From an uncultured Rickettsiales bacterium (GTDB lineage: Bacteria > Pseudomonadota > Alphaproteobacteria > RF32 > CAG-239), in NCBI GenBank assembly GCA_900551865.1, contig URXV01000009.1:1-51416 (forward strand): 51,416 nucleotides of DNA, in the 5' to 3' direction. Made by a program: the position numbers and the translations under genes. The first letter of the stretch is position 1. Each line of letters starts with the position of its first letter. The notes beneath the pieces are model-generated. The model ran no database searches. It saw only the letters and a program-made list of their open reading frames with translations, and was not told the origin of the DNA. Positions 33,457-41,438 of this stretch are shown here, piece after piece.

Positions 33457-33744
33457 TTACTGCACGGATATACAATGCATAATATGCAGATATGCGGCCA
33501 TAGCTCCGATGCCGGCAATGATAATGCCCCAAATCAGCATACATGGTAACAGCGTTTTTAAGCTGACCTTTACTTCCTCATAATCAAAATTAGGCATTCT
33601 CGCAAAAAAGAATCCGAGAACAGCCCCGATTGCAAAACCTATTCCCGAAAATAAGAAATAAGTACCCGGATTTTGATAAAAACTTCCGTCGTTTCCGTTT
33701 GATACGGCAAACGCTGCCAACGATAAAAATAATAGAGATTTCAT
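33457..33744 (-). CDS. Small two-helix membrane protein (A)
   Basis: 95 residues. A signal-like start (MKSLLFLSLAAFAVSNG), a short polar segment, then a glycine-rich helix (FLFSGIGFAIGAVLGFFFARMP), a charged loop (FDYEEVKVSLK) and a second helix. The glycine-rich helix and the P after it resemble the corresponding part of the lipoprotein at 34417, suggesting paralogues. An AT-rich leader without a Shine-Dalgarno sequence follows TTGACA (33806-33811 on minus) and TATTTA. No known family. Confidence 0.5.
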   Translation of the reverse strand: MKSLLFLSLAAFAVSNGNDGSFYQNPGTYFLFSGIGFAIGAVLGFFFARMPNFDYEEVKVSLKTLLPCMLIWGIIIAGIGAMAAYLHIMHCISVQ

Positions 33745-33920
33745 AATGTAAAATTTATTTATAATGATAAAATAACTGCTTAAATAATAAAAAATATATA
33801 AATTTTGTCAATATTTATTTTATGCCGGTATTTGTAATCACAAAAGATGTCCGGATAAGTCTGAATTGCAAAATTTATTCCTGTCCCGGTCTTGTCCGGA
33901 TGAAATTTTTTGTCAGACAT

Positions 33921-33950
33921 AAAAAACGGGAGCTGTATTAAACAACTCCC
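33921..33950 (-). terminator. Terminator of the 137-residue membrane protein gene
   Basis: On minus: GGGAGTTGT / ACAGCTCCC (9 bp, one wobble), then GTTTTTT. Nothing else is assigned in 33745-33969 besides the promoter of membrane protein A. Confidence 0.75.
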
Positions 33951-33969
33951 CTAATTAAAAGAAACCAAA

Positions 33970-34383
33970 TCAGCCGAGAATTTCCCGGATGAAGAGGCAT
34001 AAAACGCCAAGACAGAACCCAGAACAGCCAAAAGATGTCCAAAGAGTCCTGCTTTTAACCAAATGGCGGCAGCTGCCGTCCAATGCATCGTATTTGCAAG
34101 CGTGCATAATGCAGAGGTTCCATATCGGAACAATAAACAGCAGCGGCATCAAGGCCGTTCGGAAATCATTCCGGCATAAGAGCAGAATTCCCAATCCGGC
34201 ACCTAAAAGAATGCTGCCGGCTGCGCCGCATTTATACGCGGGGCTGAAGAAAATGTCTGTGTCTTTGCCGTAAACGTACCAGCAGACGGCAGCAAGCATC
34301 AAACCGCCCAAGGCTCCCAGAAAGGCGCATTGCCAAACGGTTAATCCTGCCTGAGGAACAGTTGTTAAAATAAAATCTTCCAT
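33970..34383 (-). CDS. Four-helix membrane protein (B), unrecognised
   Basis: 137 residues with hydrophobic stretches at about 17-39, 54-71, 76-92 and 115-133. Glycine-rich first helix (FLGALGGLMLAAVCWYVYG) recalls its neighbours A and C. Several cysteines lie in or near the membrane. It lies 33 bases after the end of gene C on the same strand, so B may be co-transcribed with C. No Shine-Dalgarno is evident. No function inferred. Confidence 0.5.
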   Translation of the reverse strand: MEDFILTTVPQAGLTVWQCAFLGALGGLMLAAVCWYVYGKDTDIFFSPAYKCGAAGSILLGAGLGILLLCRNDFRTALMPLLFIVPIWNLCIMHACKYDALDGSCRHLVKSRTLWTSFGCSGFCLGVLCLFIREILG

Positions 34384-34416
34384 AATGGCAAGTATTATTA
34401 CCTGTTGCAGCCAATG

Positions 34417-34698
34417 TCAGCTAAAATAGCATAAACCCGCCAAAAAGGCGACACATGCCGTAATGGCTGCCCCCTTTATCGCATAGGAGAACTTTCTTCC
34501 GTGAACAACATATTTCGCACCGGTAGAAATATCGGTGTGCGGAAATATTGCATAGATAAATCCGAGACATGCACCGACAAAAAGGCCGACGCCGATAAAA
34601 CCTGCCAATCCCAGTGAGTTATTAACTCTGAGGAAAGAACCGCCTTCGCCGCATGACGTCAATAACATCATTAACGGCATAAATAATAATTTTTTCAT
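34417..34698 (-). CDS. Small membrane lipoprotein (C)
   Basis: 93 residues. Lipobox LLTSC near residue 16 after MKKLLFMPLMM, so probably acylated. It is followed by a glycine-rich helix (FIGVGLFVGACLGFIYAIFP), a polar loop and a second helix (IKGAAITACVAFLAGL). The arrangement copies protein A at 33457. The start is the ATG at 34698; an upstream TTG would add only two residues. Promoter TTGACA (34760-34765 on minus), 17 bases, TATTTA (34737-34742), then an AT-rich leader without Shine-Dalgarno. Confidence 0.5.
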   Translation of the reverse strand: MKKLLFMPLMMLLTSCGEGGSFLRVNNSLGLAGFIGVGLFVGACLGFIYAIFPHTDISTGAKYVVHGRKFSYAIKGAAITACVAFLAGLCYFS

Positions 34699-34824
34699 AC
34701 ACAAAATTTATTAATAAAAATAAAGTAATCAATTTATAAATAATCAAAAAAATATTTTTTGTCAATTAATCTTTTACAGAAACGGACTTGCCATTTAAAA
34801 AATATTACATACAATCATATCGCC

Positions 34825-35601
34825 ATGAGAGATGAAATTTTAATATATAACGACAGCGGCACCGGTGATATCCGGCCTTTGCAGGATAGCCTGAGAGAGC
34901 ATTTTTCTCCACAGGGGATAAAAATAGATACCGTTACGGCAGATGATATAATTAAAAATGAGCGGCTAAATGGCCGGGTACTGGCTTTTTTTATGCCCGG
35001 CGGCCGTGCTACGCCGTATTTGGAAAAACTGAAAGTCCGAGGTAATCAAAAGATTGCCGAATATGTGCAGAGTGGAGGCGTTTATTTCGGGATATGCGCC
35101 GGAGCCTATTATGCCAGCCGTAATGTTTTTTTTGAAACGGATATTAAAGATGCCGCTGTCGTGCAGCAATGCGGGCTGAACTTAATTGACGCCGATGCCG
35201 TCGGAACGCTGCACCGGGAGTTGGGAATAGCCCCGTATTCGCAGGATTTCAGGTCAATGGCTGCCGCAAAGGTTTTATGGCGTGCCGATAATGAGCGGCA
35301 TATTGCCAGCTATCATGGCGGGCCGTATTTTAAGCCGCTGCCGCACAGCAGGATACAAGTATTGGCAGAATATGAGTTTGAGGGGAAAACGCTGCCTGCT
35401 GTTGTCATGCAGAAACACGGGGCAGGGGCGGCCATTGTTTCCGGGTTGCATATAGAAGACACGGGGCGGAATCTGAAGCGTATTCTAAACAGCCTGCTCA
35501 TAAAGGAACCCGATGCATACGGTATAGCTTCGGCATTGGAAGAAGGGGAAGCTGCCCGTCAGGCTTTATTTTGCAAAATGATGGCAAAAATTCGCCAATA
35601 A
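34825..35601 (+). CDS. BPL-N-type class I glutamine-amidotransferase-like protein
   Basis: 258 residues, cytoplasmic. MPGGRATPYLEKL and GGVYFGICAGAYYAS with the elbow Cys91 match the BPL_N family (biotin-protein-ligase N-terminal domain), a DJ-1/GATase1-type fold also found alone in bacteria. The last third includes SYHGGPYF and AAIVSGLHIED with candidate His residues. Substrate unknown; the family call rests on the nucleophile elbow and glycine motif. Its start follows TTTACA-17-TAAAAA (34773-34801) by a very short leader without Shine-Dalgarno. Divergent from gene C. Confidence 0.7.
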   Translation: MRDEILIYNDSGTGDIRPLQDSLREHFSPQGIKIDTVTADDIIKNERLNGRVLAFFMPGGRATPYLEKLKVRGNQKIAEYVQSGGVYFGICAGAYYASRNVFFETDIKDAAVVQQCGLNLIDADAVGTLHRELGIAPYSQDFRSMAAAKVLWRADNERHIASYHGGPYFKPLPHSRIQVLAEYEFEGKTLPAVVMQKHGAGAAIVSGLHIEDTGRNLKRILNSLLIKEPDAYGIASALEEGEAARQALFCKMMAKIRQ

Positions 35602-35658
35602 CTTCGGAAAGCGTCTTCAAACAGCGCTTTTAGTACTTTTTCTGAAAGTATTTTCCTG

Positions 35659-36528
35659 TTACCGGCAACTTTTCCGGTTTGGAAATTGAAAATGAAAAGG
35701 CGCCGGCATTTGGGCTGCAAAGTTGTATTTCAGCAGAGGTATACGTGGCTTCTCCTTAATGATAGAATCGATTTGCCGGCGTTTTTCTTTCTCAAACAAC
35801 AGAGAGTCTTGCTGAACTTTTTTAAGATAATTATCTTCCAGCGAATCCGTAAGCGAGGTCATAAATTTTGCCGTCTGTTTGTATAAAGACAGGTTTTTCA
35901 GGAAAACGATTCTGTAAAAATCGACAGAGAGGTCATGCCTGTTGAAATACATTTTATGCTTTGTTTTCATCTCAAACATAAGGTATCGGGCTTTAAGCTC
36001 CCGTTCGTTTTCTGCGTCGGAATTTTTAATGGCTCTGGTAAGGCTTCCGCCCATGGCATGGTTATGTTTGCTCATCATGTCAAGCGTCGCTTGCATAAAG
36101 CGGCTGCCGTTTTCCAAAATGTCCGGAAGGCTGTCGCTGGTCTGAAAGGCTTCCAGCGCCTGTCTGCGCCTAAATTCAAGGTCGGAGTCGTGCAGATTTT
36201 TTGCCATGGCGGCGTAATTGTTTTCAATCAATTCGGCAGAAAGTGCTTTGGGACGGTATTGGGCGTAAATATTGTTCTGCGGCCGTACAAAAGTTCTCTG
36301 TTCAATCGCTTTAATCGTTTTATAATCAGCCCCGTTGGCAAAATGTTCATAAAAACGGAAAGACGTATCCCGGTTTTCCAGCTGGTTAATCTTATTCAGC
36401 AGAATTTCTTTTTGTATGTTAAAATCCGCCCTCTCTTTTAAGAGGCGGTTTTCCCATTTCTTTTCATTGAAAAATAAAGCCGATGCCGTTGCCGCGCAAA
36501 GCCCTGCTTTGAATAATGTCCGTTTCAT
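35659..36528 (-). CDS. Membrane-anchored helical protein, unrecognised
   Basis: 289 residues. A short N-terminal hydrophobic segment (LFKAGLCAATASALFF) could be a signal anchor, followed by Lys/Glu/Arg-rich helices over the whole length and a Pro-rich end. No domain recognised. The leader is AT-rich and the ATG lacks a Shine-Dalgarno. It sits among other unrecognised genes of the same style. Confidence 0.55.
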   Translation of the reverse strand: MKRTLFKAGLCAATASALFFNEKKWENRLLKERADFNIQKEILLNKINQLENRDTSFRFYEHFANGADYKTIKAIEQRTFVRPQNNIYAQYRPKALSAELIENNYAAMAKNLHDSDLEFRRRQALEAFQTSDSLPDILENGSRFMQATLDMMSKHNHAMGGSLTRAIKNSDAENERELKARYLMFEMKTKHKMYFNRHDLSVDFYRIVFLKNLSLYKQTAKFMTSLTDSLEDNYLKKVQQDSLLFEKEKRRQIDSIIKEKPRIPLLKYNFAAQMPAPFHFQFPNRKSCR

Positions 36529-36691
36529 TGTATTGTCCGTATCTGGTGATGTCTGTAAATATTAAAAAATAATAGACAAATTAAAAGACAAAATCAAGCG
36601 TTTTTTTGATGCTTTTTACTTGACATAATACAAATTATAAATACCATATTTCGCAGTTATTTATAATTTTTACCATTAAAAACATATTTTT

Positions 36692-37261
36692 ATGGAACAT
36701 GAACATGTTACACTGCAGTCGTCTGAAGATTATCAGGAACTGTTTGAAAAATTTTTGTCGGCAGCCGGCATCAGCCCTGCGGAGTTTAAGGCGTATTTGG
36801 CGGCATCGGTTCCTCACTGCGGCGCGCTTCGTACGGTTAAAAACGGTTTGGCGGCAGAAACGGTGTATGAGGGGATTTTTTTGTCGGAGAACTCTTATAT
36901 CATCATAGATACTCTGAGAACCCCGGAAACGCGTATGTCTCGGCAGGAAATGGAAGAATATCTGGCCGTACACAACGCCCGCCTGCCTGCAAAGGCAGAA
37001 CTGAAACGCTTTGACGCATGGAAAAACAGTTTCCGCTGCGTTTTGGCAAAGGTATATCCTGCGGAAAACGTCCCTGCCGTATATAGTCCGGATATTCCGA
37101 TAACGCCTGAAAACTATTGGACGGCAGAAACTTCGGCAAAGGCTCCTGCCTCGGCAGCATATGTCCTTATTGCCGTGTGCGATGAGGCGTCGGCATCTCA
37201 GGCGTTGCAGTTTTTCCGGGAAATTTACCGGAAAATTTTTGCGGCATATTTTAGCTATTAA
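36692..37261 (+). CDS. Unrecognised soluble protein
   Basis: 189 residues, no signal or membrane segment. Helical start (MEHEHVTLQSSEDYQELFE), a middle mixed alpha/beta part with EGIFLSENSYIIIDTLR, and an acidic/aromatic end. TTGACA at about 36622 is followed by an AT-rich 60-base leader without Shine-Dalgarno. It precedes mnmA by about 140 bases and is transcribed with the same polarity. No function inferred. Confidence 0.55.
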   Translation: MEHEHVTLQSSEDYQELFEKFLSAAGISPAEFKAYLAASVPHCGALRTVKNGLAAETVYEGIFLSENSYIIIDTLRTPETRMSRQEMEEYLAVHNARLPAKAELKRFDAWKNSFRCVLAKVYPAENVPAVYSPDIPITPENYWTAETSAKAPASAAYVLIAVCDEASASQALQFFREIYRKIFAAYFSY

Positions 37262-37402
37262 ACTCAGGCGGTGCATCGTGCGCCGCTTTTTTTGTTGCCA
37301 AATCCTAAAACCGCTTTTATACTCAGCCCGTCAAAGAAAGTAAAAACTTTGAATTTTTATATTTCTTTGGTGAGTTATAAATTACATCAAAGAGGAACTG
37401 AA

Positions 37403-38494
37403 ATGAAAATACTCGTCGGAATGAGCGGAGGCGTTGATTCCTCCACCGTTGCCTGTATCTTAAAAGAGCAGGGGCACGAAGTCATCGGCGCCACGATGTC
37501 CATCTGGGACAAAGCCAAACATTATAATATAACGGCGCATAAAGATGCCTGTTTTTCGCCGCATGAAGAAGAAGACATCAAAGAGGCGCGCGCCCTGTGC
37601 CAAAAGCTGGATATTCCCTATTACGTCATTGACTGTACCAAACAATATCAAAAGCTCGTTTTGGACAATTTTAAGTCGGAATATCTCGCCGGGCGTACGC
37701 CGAATCCCTGCGTTATCTGCAACGCAACCATTAAGTTTGCGGCCTTGCCGCTGAGCGCTGCGGAACAGGGTGTCGTTTTTGACAAATTCGCCACCGGACA
37801 TTACGCCTGCCTATCGTACAATGAAAAACTGCAGCGCTATCAGCTGCGCCGCGCGGTTGATGAAAAAAAGGACCAGAGCTATTTTCTTTATCGCCTGCAG
37901 CAGGAGCAGCTGGCGAAAATAATGCTGCCGCTCGGAGATTTTACCAAAAGCGAGGTTCGGGAGATTGCCCGCAAATATGGCCTGAATGTCAGCGACAAGC
38001 CTGACAGCCAGGACTTTTATACCGGAGATATTAACGACATTTTGCAAACGGAGCCCAAACCCGGAAACTTTGTCAATACCGCCGGAAAAGTATTGGGAAC
38101 GCACCGCGGAATTTGGAACTACACAGTGGGCCAGCGCCGCGGGCTGGGCATCAGTGCCGACCGTCCCCTGTATGTTATTAAATTGGACAGGGAAAAAAAC
38201 GAAGTCGTCCTGGGATATGAAGAGGAATGTTATAAAGAAGCATTGGTTGCCGACGGCCTGACCTGGCTGTCAGTTCCGCCGCTGGCTGAAAAAACGGAAA
38301 TTCAGGTACGGTTGAGGTCGTCGCAGGCGCCGGTTGCCGCCGAGTTCCTGCCGCAGTCTGCGGATACGGCCGCAATCCGCTTTTTCAGCCGCCAAAAGGC
38401 CGTGGCGGCCGGACAATCCGCCGTTTTTTATGATAATGACGGATATGTGTTGGGCGGCGGTTTTATAAAGGGAACGCAGAATGCCGAAAACTGA
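37403..38494 (+). CDS. mnmA: tRNA 2-thiouridylase MnmA-type, atypical cysteines
   Basis: 363 residues. PP-loop GMSGGVDSS near residue 7 binds ATP; ATGHYA and the DQSYFLYRL block are typical. MnmA makes s2U34 in tRNA-Lys/Glu/Gln using sulfur relayed by cysteines. Here Cys103 and Cys106 lie in NPCVICN, where E. coli has Asp and Cys. The second conserved Cys in the DSxxICF motif is missing: the segment reads DSQDFYTGD (201-209). Extra cysteines (Cys50, Cys78) could substitute, and an Fe-S-cluster mechanism as in some thiouridylases is possible (inference). AGAGGA precedes the ATG; a longer in-frame start adds non-conserved residues. It overlaps hydE by 14 bases. Confidence 0.8.
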   Translation: MKILVGMSGGVDSSTVACILKEQGHEVIGATMSIWDKAKHYNITAHKDACFSPHEEEDIKEARALCQKLDIPYYVIDCTKQYQKLVLDNFKSEYLAGRTPNPCVICNATIKFAALPLSAAEQGVVFDKFATGHYACLSYNEKLQRYQLRRAVDEKKDQSYFLYRLQQEQLAKIMLPLGDFTKSEVREIARKYGLNVSDKPDSQDFYTGDINDILQTEPKPGNFVNTAGKVLGTHRGIWNYTVGQRRGLGISADRPLYVIKLDREKNEVVLGYEEECYKEALVADGLTWLSVPPLAEKTEIQVRLRSSQAPVAAEFLPQSADTAAIRFFSRQKAVAAGQSAVFYDNDGYVLGGGFIKGTQNAEN

Positions 38495-39515
38495 AGTTCC
38501 GCTTCCGCCCCAAGTTCCTGCGCCGGACAAAAAGGAAATCATCCGCCTGTTAAGCGACGAAACAAACCAACAGGAGCTGTTTCGTCGTGCCGATGCCGTC
38601 CGTAAGGAAAACGTCGGAGATGAAGTGCATTTGCGCGGGTTGATAGAATTTTCCAATATCTGCCGCAACAACTGCCTGTATTGCGGCATTCGCCGCGGCA
38701 ATACGCACGTCTGCCGTTATCGTATGGACGAGGCGGAACTGGTGGAAACTGCCCGCAAAGCGGCGGCTATGGGGTTTAAGACGATTGTTATGCAGTCCGG
38801 CGAAGATATGTATTACACCAAAGACCGCCTGTGCCGGATAATTTCCGCGATAAAAAAGTTTGACGTGGCGATAACGTTAAGCATCGGCGAACGGACGTAT
38901 GCGGAATACAAAGCTTTTCGCGAAGCCGGCGCCGACCGCTATCTAATGCGCATAGAAACCACGGACAAGGAGCTTTATCATCGGCTTGACCCCCAGATGA
39001 GCTGGCAGCGGCGGTATGAGTGCCTGTTGATGATAAAGGAACTGGGGTATGAACTTGGCTCCGGCATTATGGTAGGGCTCCCGGGACAGAGTATTGAAAG
39101 TATTGCCGAAGATTTGCTGTTTCTGCGGGATTTGCCGGTAGATATGGCTGGCATCGGCCCGTTTATTCCGCATCCGCAGACGCCTATGGCGCATGAAAAC
39201 GGTGGCACGCTCGGTTTGGCACTGCGTACGATGGCGGTTATGCGCCTGCTGCTGCCGGACATTAACATTCCCGCGACGACGGCAATGGAGAGCCTGCACC
39301 CGAACGGGCGGATTATGGCGTTGCAGGCCGGAGCCAATGTCGTTATGCCAAACGTAACCGAAGGCGAATACCGTAAGTTTTATGAACTGTATCCCGGCAA
39401 AATCTGCGTGAACGATACGCCGGTACATTGCCGCAGTTGTATCGGATTGAAAATAATGAGTATCGGCCGCACCGTCGGCACCGGCTACGGCGGGCATAAA
39501 AAGCGGGAACTGTAA
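38481..39515 (+). CDS. hydE: [FeFe]-hydrogenase maturase HydE (radical SAM)
   Basis: 344 residues. Radical-SAM cluster cysteines Cys61, Cys65 and Cys68 (CRNNCLYC) after LRGLIEFSN. The body follows HydE (TIVMQSGED, RIETTDKELYHRLDP, GLPGQSIESIAEDL, GPFIPHPQTP, ATTAMESLHPNGR, MPNVTEGEYR). HydE helps build the H-cluster dithiolate/CN ligands of [FeFe] hydrogenase together with HydF and HydG, which are not in this window. It implies hydrogen metabolism and an anaerobic lifestyle. It overlaps mnmA by 14 bases, so both are made from one transcript. Confidence 0.9.
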   Translation: MPKTEVPLPPQVPAPDKKEIIRLLSDETNQQELFRRADAVRKENVGDEVHLRGLIEFSNICRNNCLYCGIRRGNTHVCRYRMDEAELVETARKAAAMGFKTIVMQSGEDMYYTKDRLCRIISAIKKFDVAITLSIGERTYAEYKAFREAGADRYLMRIETTDKELYHRLDPQMSWQRRYECLLMIKELGYELGSGIMVGLPGQSIESIAEDLLFLRDLPVDMAGIGPFIPHPQTPMAHENGGTLGLALRTMAVMRLLLPDINIPATTAMESLHPNGRIMALQAGANVVMPNVTEGEYRKFYELYPGKICVNDTPVHCRSCIGLKIMSIGRTVGTGYGGHKKREL

Positions 39516-39604
39516 AAGAGCTGCCGGAACAAAGCTTCCGTAAAAAACGGTAAGATTTTTCTCCGTTACTGTCAGCAAAATGAAGAAAAATTTAACAAAT
39601 TTCC

Positions 39605-39636
39605 ACTATACTCTTCTTAAACTATACTTTTCTTAA
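39605..39636 (+). repeat. 16-bp tandem duplication in the esterase promoter
   Basis: ACTATACTCTTCTTAA (39605-39620) is followed by ACTATACTTTTCTTAA (39621-39636), one mismatch. Each copy carries a TATACT that could serve as a -10 element, 16 bases apart. Upstream -35 matches are weak. Confidence 0.75.
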
Positions 39637-39655
39637 AATATATAAGGAGAGATTG

Positions 39656-40366
39656 ATGAAAAAGTTTTTGTTTTCCGTGCTGCTTGCCGCTGCGTTTTTA
39701 ATTAACCCGAATGTTTCTTCCGCCGAAACGCTTTCTTATATTCCGGACAATCCGGAAAAAGCGCTGATAATTATTCACGGTTACGGGCAAAACGGCGCCC
39801 GGATGCATGGAATGACCAATTCTCTGAAAAAGGATTTGCCCGATACTGCATTTTATTATCCGACCGCTCCGGACAGGGCGCCGCATCGCGGGTACCAGTG
39901 GTTTGCCATTCCTGCGTTTGGTGCGGAAATGTCGGAGATGAAACTGTACGGCCGTATGCTTGCTGACGCGGTAGACAACGTAGACGTGTTGCATGATTTG
40001 GTTGACGAGATTCATAATGACTTGGGCATTCCGTATGAAAATATAGACGTTACCGGATTTTCGCAGGGCGGGCTGATGGCTGTACTGACGGCGCTGACCA
40101 ATCCCAACCACATCGGGCGTGCCGTGTCGCTTTCCGGCGTTCCTTTGGTGCTGACCGACGATTTTGATGCGGATATGGTTGTGTCCGAACCGGATATTTT
40201 GCTCATACAGGGAACAAATGACAACGTTATTCCCGCCGACAGCATTGTCCTGACGCAGAAAACGCTTGAATCGCTGGGACTGAAACCGGAAACGGCGGAA
40301 ATCCGCGGTATGGGGCATCAGGTAACGCCGCGTGTGCTGCAGTATCTGATTGAATTTCTGCAATGA
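39656..40366 (+). CDS. Secreted carboxylesterase / phospholipase-like alpha/beta hydrolase
   Basis: 236 residues. Signal peptide ending SSA before ETLSYIPD. The alpha/beta-hydrolase catalytic triad is visible: Ser136 in GFSQGG, Asp189 in GTNDNVIP and His221 in MGHQV. The pattern IIIHGYGQNG and Ser-elbow GFSQGG are those of the YpfH/carboxylesterase-phospholipase group. It should hydrolyse short-chain esters or lysophospholipids in the periplasm. AAGGAGA five bases before ATG 39656 decides the start. It follows hydE by 140 bases, with a separate promoter region. Confidence 0.8.
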   Translation: MKKFLFSVLLAAAFLINPNVSSAETLSYIPDNPEKALIIIHGYGQNGARMHGMTNSLKKDLPDTAFYYPTAPDRAPHRGYQWFAIPAFGAEMSEMKLYGRMLADAVDNVDVLHDLVDEIHNDLGIPYENIDVTGFSQGGLMAVLTALTNPNHIGRAVSLSGVPLVLTDDFDADMVVSEPDILLIQGTNDNVIPADSIVLTQKTLESLGLKPETAEIRGMGHQVTPRVLQYLIEFLQ

Positions 40367-40456
40367 GCGGCAAATAAAAGCCTTGCCTTTTTAATATCAA
40401 AAGCTATACTGTCGCCAAATTAAAATTATTATTCACCATATAAATAATTTATCATT

Positions 40457-41320
40457 ATGAAAACATTTTGTAAAAACAGATGGCGAATTTCCGCCATCGT
40501 TAAAGACAACAGCGGCTATAGCTTTTTTTCAGACGGAATTAAAGTATACCATCTTTGCTATGGCAATGTCAAAAGTTGGATTCCGCCCGTATCCGCAGAT
40601 GCGCTGCCTTGGCAATACCCGGTTTTGCAGGTAGAAGTATATGAAAACGGCGAATATTATCAGACAACGCTGGATGGCCGTCCGATTAGAACCGACAAAT
40701 ACTTAAATCCGTTGGAAAAGTTGGTTGCGCATTATCCGGAAAATCCGGATTTGGAGGACGAAATCAACAGGCTTCCGTTGTGGTACCGCCCGGGGTTGAA
40801 AGCTTTGTTGTATCTGAAACTCAGGAAACCGGCGGACAAAAGCTATTTGTCCCTGCTGTTATGGCTGAACCAGGCCGCGGCAAAAGTGTATAAGCGTTAT
40901 AATCCGATAAAGCTGTCGTATCCTGCTGTCTGGTATAATCAGCATGAAGACTGGGAAGAAATCAAAGCTGCCGGCCTTAAAGCCGTAATGGAAGCTCAGG
41001 CTTATATAGAACCGAGGTTTCTTACGATTGAGGATTATCTGGAACAACTCGGTGTCTATGATATAGACGAACTGCCTAATAGTGAGGTTGAAATTGTAAC
41101 GGAATTGGTCTGCTATATGATAAAGGTCAATGCAGCCGTTGCCCAAGAGCAAAACCGGGTGTGGAAAAGCTTTGGCACTTCGCGCGAACTCTCCGAACAG
41201 GCTGAAAAAGAGGCCTATCTGGATAGCTTAAAAGAAACCTGGAAATATCAGGATATGCTTTCCCGGGGAAACCTGACTCCCAAAGATATGGAAAGTTTTT
41301 TTGAGTTATATCAGATTTAA
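40457..41320 (+). CDS. Unrecognised soluble protein
   Basis: 287 residues, no signal peptide. An N-terminal beta-rich part (about 1-80, ISAIVKDNSGYSFFSDGIK and strands with many Tyr/Trp) precedes a helical domain (about 85-287) with LWYRPGLKALLYLKLR and a charged end. AT-rich leader without Shine-Dalgarno. It ends in a very stable terminator. No function or family recognised. Confidence 0.55.
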   Translation: MKTFCKNRWRISAIVKDNSGYSFFSDGIKVYHLCYGNVKSWIPPVSADALPWQYPVLQVEVYENGEYYQTTLDGRPIRTDKYLNPLEKLVAHYPENPDLEDEINRLPLWYRPGLKALLYLKLRKPADKSYLSLLLWLNQAAAKVYKRYNPIKLSYPAVWYNQHEDWEEIKAAGLKAVMEAQAYIEPRFLTIEDYLEQLGVYDIDELPNSEVEIVTELVCYMIKVNAAVAQEQNRVWKSFGTSRELSEQAEKEAYLDSLKETWKYQDMLSRGNLTPKDMESFFELYQI

Positions 41321-41341
41321 AGTGCGGAAAATTAAAAAAGG

Positions 41342-41380
41342 AATCCGAAAACCACCGGCTAGGCCGGCGGTTTTCGGATT
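41342..41380 (+). terminator. Terminator after the 287-residue protein gene
   Basis: AATCCGAAAACC-A-CCGGC / GCCGG-C-GGTTTTCGGATT, 17 pairs around a single mismatch, three-base loop. A short A-rich gap follows rather than T6, so it may act with the next hairpin. Confidence 0.6.
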
Positions 41381-41383
41381 ACA

Positions 41384-41415
41384 AAAAAAGAGCGGGTTAT
41401 TATCCGCTCTTTTTT
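41384..41415 (-). terminator. Terminator of the LPS operon
   Basis: AAAAAAGAGCGG / CCGCTCTTTTTT with an eight-base loop. It has A/T tracts on both sides, so it works for hldD on minus and for the gene on plus. Confidence 0.85.
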
Positions 41416-41438
41416 GTTGCTGTGTGCTCTCAAAACCA

